Shown: one piece after another, positions 27,944 through 39,418 of the stretch
Layout of the letters: each line of letters begins with the position of its first letter
How positions within the stretch are numbered: position 1 is the first letter of the stretch
DNA from: Planctomycetota bacterium
GTDB lineage: Bacteria > Planctomycetota > SZUA-567 > H5-PLA8
Reading direction: 5' to 3'
Assembly: GCA_027493525.1 (NCBI GenBank)
Contig: JAOSKN010000003.1
Span: 1,550,001-1,614,000, forward strand
DNA: 64,000 bases
Notes under the pieces: model-generated
Told to the model about the DNA's origin: nothing
Databases searched by the model: none
Seen by the model: the letters and a program-made list of their open reading frames with translations, nothing else
Position numbers and translations under genes: made by a program

Positions 27944-28321
27944 CTAGCGATCATTGCGCTGCCGCTCCAAAGACTTGCGAAGCCCGCCAAGAATTCGTCC
28001 AATCTCCTCAGCCCGCCCCAACAGGAGGTCGAAGGATCTTCGATCCAAGTAGCCAATATCCAATGCCACATATAGATGGGATCGGACCTCCGCACAGGAC
28101 CCCTTTGCCACGCTCACGAACTGATGAAATTCGCCACGCTTACCGCGCTCGAAACCCTCGGCCAAATTAGACATGATCGAAACGACGGCCCTCTGAATCT
28201 GCCCCGCCAATCCAAAGTCGCGCGCAAAGGACCTTTTCCGAGTCTGCGCGTAAATCGCCCGTGAAAATTCCCTCGCCTTTTGCCACCCCACCAATTCTTC
28301 AAAGCGATTGATTTTTGGCAT
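27944..28321 (-). CDS. Four-helix-bundle protein (S23/intervening-sequence family)
   Basis: The 125-residue protein has the family hallmarks: an early WQKAREFSRAIY helix, DFGLAGQIQRAVVSIMSNLA, then EGFERGKRGEFHQFVSVAKG and a last SHLYVALDIGYL region. These helical proteins are encoded in rRNA intervening sequences and as free genes near repeats. Their function is not settled. ATG 28321 (MPKINRFEEL) is preferred over an upstream start, because the family begins near this residue. The gene is less GC-rich than its neighbours and sits alone between MoxR and DUF58. It is flanked by inverted GGACTGA arrays, which looks like an insertion into the operon. Confidence 0.9.
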   Translation of the reverse strand: MPKINRFEELVGWQKAREFSRAIYAQTRKRSFARDFGLAGQIQRAVVSIMSNLAEGFERGKRGEFHQFVSVAKGSCAEVRSHLYVALDIGYLDRRSFDLLLGRAEEIGRILGGLRKSLERQRNDR

Positions 28322-28350
28322 TTCGTCAGATCCACGCAATTATTAGCGGC

Positions 28351-28419
28351 AGTCCTCAGTCCTCAGTCCTCAGTCCTCAGTCCTCAGTCCTCAGTCCTCA
28401 GTCCTCAGTCCTCAGTCCT
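28351..28419. repeat. Heptamer array, 9.9 copies of AGTCCTC
   Basis: Nine full and one partial perfect AGTCCTC units end five bases before the stop triplet of the first MoxR gene (28424-28426). This is the reverse complement of the GGACTGA array at 27841-27868, so the pair forms a long inverted repeat around the four-helix-bundle gene. Confidence 0.95.
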
Positions 28420-28423
28420 GCCG

Positions 28424-29440
<1,017 letters not shown>

Positions 29441-29485
29441 CGCGTGCAATCTCCCAGAGTGCGTGACCGCGTTCTCAGCAGGTGC

Positions 29486-30484
<999 letters not shown>

Positions 30485-30595
30485 GCGCGGTACCCCGGGT
30501 AAGGAAAAGAAGACCGTTGGGCTCGCTAGATAACTACACGGCGGGAAGGGGTTTGTGCAGGGAAAATCGTGAAATCGGAGCGCGGCCGGCCTAGG

Positions 30596-33500
30596 TCACT
30601 CCTTCTCGATCCGGATCTGGAAATTGTCGGCCGCCCACGTACCCTTGGTAACACTACGAAAAATCACGCCAACGCGAACGACCTTGTCGCCGGGGTACTC
30701 GCGCTCTTTCTTGATCTCGCCGTTGATCCAGATGACGTACTTTTTCTGCTTCAGGTCGACGCACATCGCCATGCGATGCCATCCGGCCGGCATATTCTTC
30801 CATTCGGCGTTCCGATGCAGCAAGTAAGCGGCCTTCTGGGGGTCCATCTTATCCGCTTCGGGACTCACAAACAGGGAGGCCGAACCGGCGGTCTGCTCGT
30901 CGAGGTGAAAATCGCAGGCCACCCATAGGCGCGCCGGCCGCCAAGACGCCTCGTCGAGGTCGAAACTGGGTTCGGGCGAGCGGTCGTCGGTGACCAGCAC
31001 CCCATCGGCCGCACCTGGATTGCGAGGGTCGGGCTTCATCAATTTGAGTTGCGCGCCCCGCACGTTATTCCAGGCATACGGCAGTTGAACCAGCTTGGCC
31101 GAACCCAGGGCGGTGTTTTCGCGGCGACCGCCCACGCCGAGGGTAAAGGTCTCGCCCGCCCACCCCGGGGCGATGCCGCCCCAGGGGAGTTCGGGATAGG
31201 TCAAGGCCGCGGCGGCCGGAGCCGGCACGGCACGGGGTTCGGGGGCTGGACCCGGCTGTGGCGTCGCGGTTGGCTCCGGTCCACCGGTTGCGGCTTCCTT
31301 TTCTTCAACCGCATCGGGAGGCAGCCACTCGATCTTGTCGCAGACCAGCGTGCCTTCGTTGTTCGGGACGTAGCCCACGTTCACCAGTTCGTAGGTCCCT
31401 TTGGTCTCCTTTGTGAATTCATAGCAGGAATCGGCGGAGGCTTCGGGCGGAACGGTCACGGCGCTCATCTCGAACCATTTCAATTCGTTGTTGGCGTTAT
31501 CGGGGATCAGCCGTCCCCCAAAGCTCATGCTGAGACGCGGCGTCATCGTGACGGCTTTCTTGCCGTGGTTATACCAAATAACCACGATCTTCCCGCCTGG
31601 AGCGAATCTGCGGGCGCTGCCTTTGAGGCCTTGATGCGAAAAGGCCCCGTTGTTGCCAGTGGAGATGCGAATCCCGGCGGGTCCCAGGTCGCAGGGCGTC
31701 GAATAGCGGTCCATGAAGACTTCACTCCAACCCTCAAGACCGAAGCGATGCCGGTCGTTGCTGCCGCCAAAATCCACCAGCAGGATGCGTTGGCCCCGCG
31801 CGCTGTCTACCGGCGCGCTTGAAACGGAGGCGCTTGAAACGGAGGCGCCGCCGGCCGTAACCAACTCGATCTTGTCGCAGAGCAGACCCGTGCTCTCTTG
31901 CGGTAGAAAGCCCACGTTGACGAGCCCGTACTCCCCCTCGATCTTCGCGTCCAGCACGAAGGTCGTCACGCCCGATTGGCCCGGTTCGATGGTCACGGAG
32001 GTCATGCGCTGCCAGCCGCCTTCTCCGGTCAGCTCGGAATAAATTCGCTTTTCGACGGTGAAGGTCAGCCGGGGCCTCAAAAGTTGCGTGGCGGTTGACC
32101 CGTTGTGCCAGGTGACTTCGATCCGGTCGCCCGCCGAGAACTTGCGCGGCGGACCCTTCACGCCCTGGTAAGCATTGCTCGGGTTGGTCCCCGCGGGCAT
32201 GCAGACCCCGCCCGGCCCGGCGGCGGTCAACTCGCTGTACTGCTCGCGAAAAACCTGGTTCCAACCTGCCAGACCGAAGCGGTGCCGGTCGTTGGCGCCG
32301 CCGAAATCCACCAGCAAGATGCGTTCGGCGTTAGGATTGACCGCGGGCGGCGGCTCGGCAGGGCCGGCAACTAGAGTTTGGGCCAATTCGACCAGCCCAA
32401 GCAAGGGTTGGATGGACTTTGTTTTCTCGTTGACGAGCTTCGCCCGGGCTTCCGGCGAACACTCGCCCGCGAGAGCTTTCAGTACCATGTCCCAGTCGGC
32501 TTCGGCGCCTTCCGGAGCTTTGACTTCCAACGTCTCCCAGCCGGCCTCCGTCAATTCAAGAAAGGGGATCATGCGGTACTGGGCCGCCCGGGACGTTCCG
32601 TCCGTCTCGCTGTGGGGAAGAAATTTGATCGATATTCCCCCTACCTCAAGAATCTTTCCTCGAAGCGCGCCTTGAACCGTTTCAAGGCGGATTTCCTGGC
32701 CTTGTAAGCGATTGAGCGCCTCGATGCGGGCGTTCCGCCGAAGCGTCAAGTAATGGAGCGCATTCTTCACCAGGGAGGCCATCGCGGACTGGCGCGCGAG
32801 ATCGATGGTTTCCAGCAGGACGGTTCCAAGGCGGCGTGCTTCGGCTATGTTCGACGTTCGCACGGCCTCCAGAAACAAGCTCATGTTCGCTGCCAGAGCG
32901 CGTTCGGCGGCATCCACGGCCCCAGGCCTTGAAGCCTGCGCAACCGGGACCTCCGGCTGAGGTTGGGGAGCTTCCCCGGCCTTCAGCTCTTGCAAGCGCT
33001 GGCGCAGCGCGTCGGAATACCTGGCGTTAGGCAAGGCGCTCAACGCATCTTCAATCAGCGCGATCTTCTCCGCTACGGACTTCGCCGGATCGTCCACGCG
33101 CGCAAGTATCACGTGCGGGGGCGAGGCTACGGATTCCGCTTCTTGCTCAGCGGGGGCTGACGGGCCGGGCGCCCCCGGCGATTCCGCCTCGGGATGATGC
33201 GGCTCGGGCGCAGGTTCCGCCCGCGGAATGGCGACCGCTTGGGTGGGCGCCGCCGGCGCTTCACGGTTCACCGGGGCGGGCGCCGCCCCAGCCTGAGACA
33301 GGGCCGCGCGCTGTTCAGGCGCTGGCTTGCCTTGCGCGGACTCTGCAGGCCGCCGGCTCCGGTTCAGCAAGATGATCGTGGCGCCCGCGACGAGCAGCGC
33401 GATTCCGGCGGTCGCCACGAAGGCTGTGTTCCGCCTGGCCGGGGGCGCATGGCCTGCGCGGGGCTCGCGCGGGGCCGGTTCGCGGCGGCGCGCCGCCGGT

Positions 33501-33766
33501 ATCATCGAAGCCGACGATCGCCGCGACAGCCTTGCCGGCGCGCTAGGAGTTTGGATCAGGGGCGTGACACTCGGGTCGGGCTCAAGGGATTTATCCAGGA
33601 CCGCGCGCGCCTGCTCCTCGTCCATGGGCAGGGTTTCCATCGTCATCACGCCTTGCGCGCAAGCCTTGCAGAAGACGCCCTTGAGTTTCTTGTCCCGTCC
33701 CTCCCCTTTCGTGAGGTCCGTGTCGGTGATACGTTTGCCGCAGCCTTCACAGAAATAGAACTTCAT
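30596..33766 (-). CDS. Membrane protein with N-terminal zinc ribbon, duplicated lectin-like domain and C-terminal LamG-like domain
   Basis: The 1056-residue protein starts with a zinc ribbon (Cys6, Cys9, Cys33, Cys36 in CEGCGKRI and CKAC). A disordered stretch follows, then one membrane helix (AFVATAGIALLVAGATIILL) and a Pro/Ala-rich linker. A helical middle region leads to two homologous domains of about 165 residues. Both contain RILLVDFGG, NDRHRFGL and CDKIE. The last ~200 residues look like a concanavalin/LamG sandwich (FDLDEASWRPARLWVACDFH, WHRMAMCVDLKQKKYVIWIN). Cytoplasmic zinc ribbon and external sugar-binding modules suggest an envelope sensor or anchor. ATG 33766 opens exactly at the ribbon. 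The gene lies upstream of the MoxR pair, 111 bases away, on the same strand. No known family was recognised for the duplicated domain. Confidence 0.8.
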   Translation of the reverse strand: MKFYFCEGCGKRITDTDLTKGEGRDKKLKGVFCKACAQGVMTMETLPMDEEQARAVLDKSLEPDPSVTPLIQTPSAPARLSRRSSASMIPAARRREPAPREPRAGHAPPARRNTAFVATAGIALLVAGATIILLNRSRRPAESAQGKPAPEQRAALSQAGAAPAPVNREAPAAPTQAVAIPRAEPAPEPHHPEAESPGAPGPSAPAEQEAESVASPPHVILARVDDPAKSVAEKIALIEDALSALPNARYSDALRQRLQELKAGEAPQPQPEVPVAQASRPGAVDAAERALAANMSLFLEAVRTSNIAEARRLGTVLLETIDLARQSAMASLVKNALHYLTLRRNARIEALNRLQGQEIRLETVQGALRGKILEVGGISIKFLPHSETDGTSRAAQYRMIPFLELTEAGWETLEVKAPEGAEADWDMVLKALAGECSPEARAKLVNEKTKSIQPLLGLVELAQTLVAGPAEPPPAVNPNAERILLVDFGGANDRHRFGLAGWNQVFREQYSELTAAGPGGVCMPAGTNPSNAYQGVKGPPRKFSAGDRIEVTWHNGSTATQLLRPRLTFTVEKRIYSELTGEGGWQRMTSVTIEPGQSGVTTFVLDAKIEGEYGLVNVGFLPQESTGLLCDKIELVTAGGASVSSASVSSAPVDSARGQRILLVDFGGSNDRHRFGLEGWSEVFMDRYSTPCDLGPAGIRISTGNNGAFSHQGLKGSARRFAPGGKIVVIWYNHGKKAVTMTPRLSMSFGGRLIPDNANNELKWFEMSAVTVPPEASADSCYEFTKETKGTYELVNVGYVPNNEGTLVCDKIEWLPPDAVEEKEAATGGPEPTATPQPGPAPEPRAVPAPAAAALTYPELPWGGIAPGWAGETFTLGVGGRRENTALGSAKLVQLPYAWNNVRGAQLKLMKPDPRNPGAADGVLVTDDRSPEPSFDLDEASWRPARLWVACDFHLDEQTAGSASLFVSPEADKMDPQKAAYLLHRNAEWKNMPAGWHRMAMCVDLKQKKYVIWINGEIKKEREYPGDKVVRVGVIFRSVTKGTWAADNFQIRIEKE

Positions 33767-34062
33767 GACGGGTTCCCGGAGGACGCGTATAATAGGTAGA
33801 CTACGCCAAGCCGTTCCTTCCTGCACGATATGCAGCAGGACTTCAAGCCAGCCCACCTTATTATCTCTTTGCTATTAACAGGTTACGAATTGACGGGAGA
33901 TGCATGGACGAACTCCGCTCAAACGGTTATAATGTACGCACGTTGGTGCGCACCCGTTTTGAGCCTTACTTGGTGCGCTGCATACTAACTCCCAACAGAT
34001 TAAGCCCTTGCGGTGTATGGGGGTTTAGAACGCTTTGGTCCCAGGCCTTGAGGAGGTTCCCG
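33767..34062. promoter_or_regulatory. Divergent intergenic region between the zinc-ribbon and DUF4159 genes
   Basis: The 296 bases are clearly less GC-rich than the flanks and hold no convincing gene. They contain TTGACG at 33890-33895, a promoter-like pair at 33905-33933 and two direct TTGGTGCGC repeats (33943-33951 and 33970-33978). AGGAGG at 34051-34056 is the ribosome site of the DUF4159 gene. Confidence 0.6.
33905..33933 (+). promoter_or_regulatory. Candidate sigma70-type promoter of the DUF4159 gene
   Basis: TGGACG (33905-33910) and a perfect TATAAT (33928-33933) are 17 bases apart. The predicted transcript starts about 33940, roughly 120 bases before ATG 34063. The same TGGACG hexamer with 17-base spacing precedes the pyruvate carboxylase gene. 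Confidence 0.5.
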
Positions 34063-34974
34063 ATGAAACGACGCCCACCCTATCGCCCCCTGGTTGAAGA
34101 CGATTACGGCCGGCGCCGGTTCATGAAGGACTCGGTCCTGGCTTCGCTGGGCGGGGCCGGATTGGTGGGAACGCTGGGCGCGATGTTCCAGAGCCTTCAG
34201 GCCGCGGAGGAGAGGCCCCTGCCGAAGGTGCTCGACGGCAAAGGCTATCGCGGCGGCAAGCAGGATGGCGACGACGCGGTCAAGACGGGAACCTTCTTCT
34301 TCCCGCGCCTGAAGTTCCACGTGAAGGACCGCCGCTTCGACATCTGGGACGTGGGTCCCTCCGGCGACGCGATCCTGCGCCGCAAACTACGCGACCTGAC
34401 CAACATCAACGCCAGCGAAGAGCCGGTCGTCGTCAGCCTCGACGACCTCGACAAGATGTCCCGCTACCCTTACGTGTTCATGACCGCCGAGACGGAGTTC
34501 GACCTGACGCCGAAGGATGCGGACAACCTGCGCGAATATCTGCTCCGCGGCGGTTTCATCCACGCCGACGACTGCTGCCATAGCCGCTGCAAGGGCCGCA
34601 CCATGAAGACGGACCTCAAGGACGGGGTCTTCGAGTACAAGGTCCGCGAAAAGGATCCGTCCATCGACGGCGACCGCTTCTTCATGGACTACGTGCGCAT
34701 CATCAACTCGCTCTTCCCGGACAATCCGATGCGCCCGATCCCGCCGAACCACGAGATCCACCGCTGCTACTTCCATTTCGACCGCTGCCCGGTCATGCAA
34801 GGCGTGGACCACGGGCTGTGGGGACTCTTCGAGAAGGGCACCGGGCGCCTGATGACGGTGGTCTCGCCCGGCGACCTGCACTGCGGCTGGATGAACCGCT
34901 ATTGGGCCCCCGAGAAGAACCTCGAGGGGATCAAAATGGGCATCAACATCCTGATGTACTACCTGACGCACTAG
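34063..34974 (+). CDS. DUF4159 domain protein with Tat-like signal
   Basis: AGGAGG six bases before ATG 34063 fixes the start, and upstream in-frame codons are not needed. The 303-residue protein has a twin-arginine type leader (GRRRFMKDSVLASLGGAGLV, Arg17-Arg19 with Phe20 and Lys22), so folded export is likely. The mature part matches DUF4159: FFFPRLKFHVKDRRFDIWD, DLTPKDADNLREYLLRGGFI, HADDCC and a late GRLMTVVSPGDLHCGW. The fold is related to amidotransferases, and the function is unknown. DUF4159 genes are often near MoxR/VWA clusters in planctomycetes. Here it diverges from that block. A rho-independent terminator follows. Confidence 0.92.
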   Translation: MKRRPPYRPLVEDDYGRRRFMKDSVLASLGGAGLVGTLGAMFQSLQAAEERPLPKVLDGKGYRGGKQDGDDAVKTGTFFFPRLKFHVKDRRFDIWDVGPSGDAILRRKLRDLTNINASEEPVVVSLDDLDKMSRYPYVFMTAETEFDLTPKDADNLREYLLRGGFIHADDCCHSRCKGRTMKTDLKDGVFEYKVREKDPSIDGDRFFMDYVRIINSLFPDNPMRPIPPNHEIHRCYFHFDRCPVMQGVDHGLWGLFEKGTGRLMTVVSPGDLHCGWMNRYWAPEKNLEGIKMGINILMYYLTH

Positions 34975-34999
34975 GCATCGCGGAACCATCGCACGTTTA

Positions 35000-35028
35000 A
35001 GCCTCGCGGTGGCCCCGCGGGGCTTTTT
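35000..35028 (+). terminator. Rho-independent terminator after the DUF4159 gene
   Basis: A 10-bp GC-rich stem (35000-35009 with 35015-35024, one G-T pair) closes a 5-base loop and is followed by TTTTT. It lies 25 bases after the stop codon. Any reading frame starting inside it, such as GTG 35009, is therefore not a real gene start. Confidence 0.85.
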
Positions 35029-35089
35029 ATTTGCCGTCACGCGTCACGCCTCCAAGCCGTCCTACGCGCATCGGCATGGAGGGCACGGC

Positions 35090-36928
35090 GTGGCGGGCCT
35101 GCGCGGCAATGTCCGATTCACATTGCGCTCGTTGGCCCTCGCGGTCTTGCTGATCGGGAGCATCCAAATTCTGGCATGGCAATGGCCCCCCTGGACGTGT
35201 GTTGCCGTGCTGAATGGACACGATCTGCCTCCAGAGTACGTGGCTTTCTCTCCGGATGGGAGACTGGCCCTAACCTATCGAGCGTACGTCAGCACGCCCT
35301 TCGGTCAGCGGGAAGAAGGCGCCCATCCATACAATTCCGCCTGGATATGGAATGCGCAGACAGGCGCGCCGGTCTGTCTCATTCGGTGGGGATACTCAGG
35401 ACTTTCGACCGGCTTCGGCGCTGCTGGAGATATCAGTATCAGGGAGCGGTCGGCCTACGCCCCAACTTTACCACCCGATGGTGTTCCTGCGTTCTCTGAG
35501 GATGGCCGCTGGCTGATTATGCACTCGAGTCATGAAGCGGGCAGTCCCAGCGCCATATTCGAGGTTCGGACGGGATTGCCCGTAAAGCGCTCTCGACCGG
35601 TTGCGTTCAAGCCGGATGAACTCACCGAGAATCCGCTGGAACGCCGCTATTACACGACAGAGCCGGAACCCTGTGGATACCAGACGTCCCAAACCTGCAA
35701 GGCACAGAGCAACAGGATCCTGATGAGACTGGCGAACCGCGAAGAATCCGAAATAGCCGTCTGGGACGCTTCTCGGCAGGTCGAGGTGGCCCGGTGGAAT
35801 CCTCACGCCAGAATCGACAGAATCTTTTTGTCGGCGAACGGCCAAGTCGCATTGGTATCCGGCTACGATTACAAGCCGCCAAGTTCCGGCGGAGTCTTGT
35901 CGCGCGCCTTGCATTTCGCCCAACTCTACGATGTGGACAAAGGCCGCGCGATCAAGACTTGGACATCGGAAAACCTAAGTATTGACGCCTGTGGATTCTG
36001 GGGAAAGCCGGAATACGCCACCATCTACTATTACGGCTACGGCACGCACATGCTCGATCCGGCATCAGGCCGAGAAGTCGGCTACTTGAATGGCGAAATC
36101 GTCTGCCAACTGGATGACCATCGTTTGATTTGCAATCCAGAGGTCGACGGCAGCCAACCTCACCGTATCGACGTGTGGGACATGCGGGATTGGCGCCTGC
36201 TCCGGAGCCTGCCCGGCTCGCTACCGGACCCCAGACGAACCAGGACAGGCCCTTCGATCCTCACGACGCGCGATCGGAGCCCAGGTGCGTACATCGAGTC
36301 TCAAGGTCCTTTCAACGACGTTAGATCCGAGCAGATTCTTCGCCTGTGGTCGCGCGACACGCTAGAATCCTTGGACGCATTTCGCTGTCCGTATGCCTAC
36401 TATGCCGCAGACCATGAAACGCTCTGGGCACTGAGTTCGGACTCCATGTACGGCGGCCTGTGTCTTTTGGATGCGGGCACGCATCGGAGGTTGCGCGAGT
36501 TTTCGGGGGATAGCGTGCTTTCGCCCGATCTACGCCGCATCGCCGTATATCGACCTGGTCAATCCAACGCGCCAATCTCTGCCTGGGCTACAGCCAAGTT
36601 GATGGACGCCCATACGGGTGAACCTCTCTGCGAGTTGCACGGCCACACCCGGCCCATCACGGCCCTCGCCTTCTCGCCCGATGGCACAAAGCTGCTGACG
36701 GGCAGCGAGGACGGCGCCGCGCGCCTCTGGCTCCGCCTTCGCCCTGAACAATGGTGGGGCGCCGCCTGGCTGCCTGTTTTCTGGGTCGCGCTGGCGTCCT
36801 GCCTGGGTCTCATCTGGAGCCTCTCCCGAGACACGACGGACTTCCGCCGCGTACGGTTTGCCGCCCTTGACCTACAAGCCGACGCCACCCATGCTCGAAA
36901 GACCAGCAATTCGGGAGTGGGGCAGTGA
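35090..36928 (+). CDS. Membrane-anchored WD40-repeat protein
   Basis: GTG 35090 with GGAGGG six bases upstream gives a 612-residue protein that starts MAGLRGNVRFTLRSLALAVL. This FTLRSL leader plus helix is typical of planctomycetal membrane proteins. Degenerate WD40 blades follow (VAFSPDGRLAL, AFSEDGRWLIM, IAVWDASRQVEVARW). The last is a canonical one (LHGHTRPITALAFSPDGTKL, GSEDGAARLW). A second membrane helix is near the C-terminus (WLPVFWVALASCLGLIWSL). The coding sequence is less GC-biased than its neighbours, which may indicate weak codon selection or transfer. Partner and role are unknown. It is the last gene before a broken region. Confidence 0.83.
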   Translation: MAGLRGNVRFTLRSLALAVLLIGSIQILAWQWPPWTCVAVLNGHDLPPEYVAFSPDGRLALTYRAYVSTPFGQREEGAHPYNSAWIWNAQTGAPVCLIRWGYSGLSTGFGAAGDISIRERSAYAPTLPPDGVPAFSEDGRWLIMHSSHEAGSPSAIFEVRTGLPVKRSRPVAFKPDELTENPLERRYYTTEPEPCGYQTSQTCKAQSNRILMRLANREESEIAVWDASRQVEVARWNPHARIDRIFLSANGQVALVSGYDYKPPSSGGVLSRALHFAQLYDVDKGRAIKTWTSENLSIDACGFWGKPEYATIYYYGYGTHMLDPASGREVGYLNGEIVCQLDDHRLICNPEVDGSQPHRIDVWDMRDWRLLRSLPGSLPDPRRTRTGPSILTTRDRSPGAYIESQGPFNDVRSEQILRLWSRDTLESLDAFRCPYAYYAADHETLWALSSDSMYGGLCLLDAGTHRRLREFSGDSVLSPDLRRIAVYRPGQSNAPISAWATAKLMDAHTGEPLCELHGHTRPITALAFSPDGTKLLTGSEDGAARLWLRLRPEQWWGAAWLPVFWVALASCLGLIWSLSRDTTDFRRVRFAALDLQADATHARKTSNSGVGQ

Positions 36929-37010
36929 GCAAATTCACCGTCGACGAAATCCGCGCGCTTCGGTCAATCCATGGAACGCTTCAGCCACCTTGAGACGGGC
37001 GACGGCGCCT

Positions 37011-37199
37011 TCATGGACGCCACGATCGTTCTCGACCTGCTCGCACAAGCCACCGCGCCCAGCAGCCAGCTTCTTCCGGCGCCCAGACGTAAACCGGCAC
37101 GACCGGGCCGCCGCGCGCAAGAGCCGCGCGCAGGGCTGGATGATCGGCCAGGCGCAGGTCCTGCCGAAACCAGAGAAGCACGGGCCTGCTCGAAGGCAT
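37011..37199 (-). pseudogene. phr: Deoxyribodipyrimidine photolyase, N-terminal fragment only
   Basis: MPSSRPVLLWFRQDLRLADH and PALRAALARGGPVVPVYVWA are the standard N-terminus of class I photolyases and cryptochromes. Similarity ends after WAPEEAG, and a stop follows at 37011. No FAD-binding domain is present in any frame downstream, where the WD40 gene follows within 85 bases. About 60 of roughly 470 residues remain. It is a deletion remnant, unlikely to give a functional protein. Confidence 0.68.
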
Positions 37200-37280
37200 C
37201 GCACCTCCTTCACGCCGAGGGCGTGCAATCATGGCGCACCCGAAAGGGCGGAACAGCCCAGGAACGCCGCCCTCTCCGGT

Positions 37281-37310
37281 TTGACGTTAGCACGATCCAT
37301 GGGGTATATA
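37281..37310 (+). promoter_or_regulatory. Candidate sigma70-type promoter of metG
   Basis: TTGACG (37281-37286) and TATATA (37305-37310) are 18 bases apart. The leader to the metG start would be about 190 bases, long enough for regulatory structure, although none was identified. Confidence 0.5.
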
Positions 37311-37507
37311 GAGCCGGTATCATTGGAGGCTCGCCCGCCATGGGCCTGTTGATGTGACCGTCCCGCCGCCGTCCCCGCGCCGCTCCTGGCGCGCGCCGTT
37401 ACATTTTCTGTTTGGATAGTGCCCGACGTTCCTGCGATTGGCGCGGGATGAGCTTGGGTTACAGTGTTCGCTGCCGGCCTAACCGCCGGCTCGCAAGGAG
37501 CTTGATC

Positions 37508-39205
<1,698 letters not shown>

Positions 39206-39217
39206 GTGGGGCCAGAT

Positions 39218-39252
39218 AACAGTGAACAGTAAACAGTAAACAGTAACCAGTA
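39218..39252. repeat. Heptamer array, five AACAGTR/ACCAGTA units
   Basis: The units AACAGTG, AACAGTA (three times) and ACCAGTA are in tandem 13 bases after metG. They are partly complementary to the GTTCACY array 30 bases further on, so a long imperfect hairpin could form. Confidence 0.8.
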
Positions 39253-39283
39253 ACGGCACAGACTAAGTGCAACTGCTGTTACC

Positions 39284-39388
39284 GTTCACTGTTCACCGTT
39301 CACTGTTCACCGTTCACTGTTCACCGTTCACTGTTCACCGTTCACTGTTCACCGTTCACTGTTCACCGTTCACTGTTCACTGTTCACT
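39284..39388. repeat. Heptamer array, fifteen GTTCACY units
   Basis: Twelve units alternate strictly GTTCACT and GTTCACC before two further GTTCACT units end the array, giving a 14-bp higher-order period. The unit GTTCACT recurs as five exact copies at 60700-60734. Confidence 0.93.
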
Positions 39389-39390
39389 AC

Positions 39391-39418
39391 CTACTGCCTT
39401 CTGCCTTCTGCCTTCCTA
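39391..39418. repeat. Heptamer array, four CTTCTGC-type units overlapping the esterase stop
   Basis: CTACTGC, CTTCTGC, CTTCTGC and CTTCCTA are in tandem. The last three bases are the stop codon (minus strand) of the esterase gene, so the array borders or overlaps its 3' end. Confidence 0.75.

Larger units (their letters stand above)
36929..37507. other. Gene-poor stretch with a photolyase remnant and the metG promoter
   Basis: The 579 bases hold no complete gene. A GTG at 36925 overlapping the WD40 stop opens a 22-codon frame (MSKFTVDEIRALRSIHGTLQ) that ends at once. After a one-base shift a further open stretch reads MERFSHLETGDGAFMD. It may be a decayed small gene. The minus-strand photolyase stub (37011-37199) and the plus-strand promoter at 37281-37310 make up the rest. 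Confidence 0.5.

Noticed and set aside
33904..34062. N-terminal extension of the DUF4159 protein from an ATG at 33904
   Set aside because: It would start before the predicted transcription start, lacks a ribosome site and would bury the Tat-like leader. AGGAGG directly precedes ATG 34063.
36925..36993. Elongation factor 2-like N-terminus in the short frame MSKFTVDEIRALRS
   Set aside because: The resemblance covers only about ten residues, and no G-domain motif follows in any frame.
39218..39418. CRISPR array
   Set aside because: Units are seven bases long without unique spacers, and there are no cas genes in the window.
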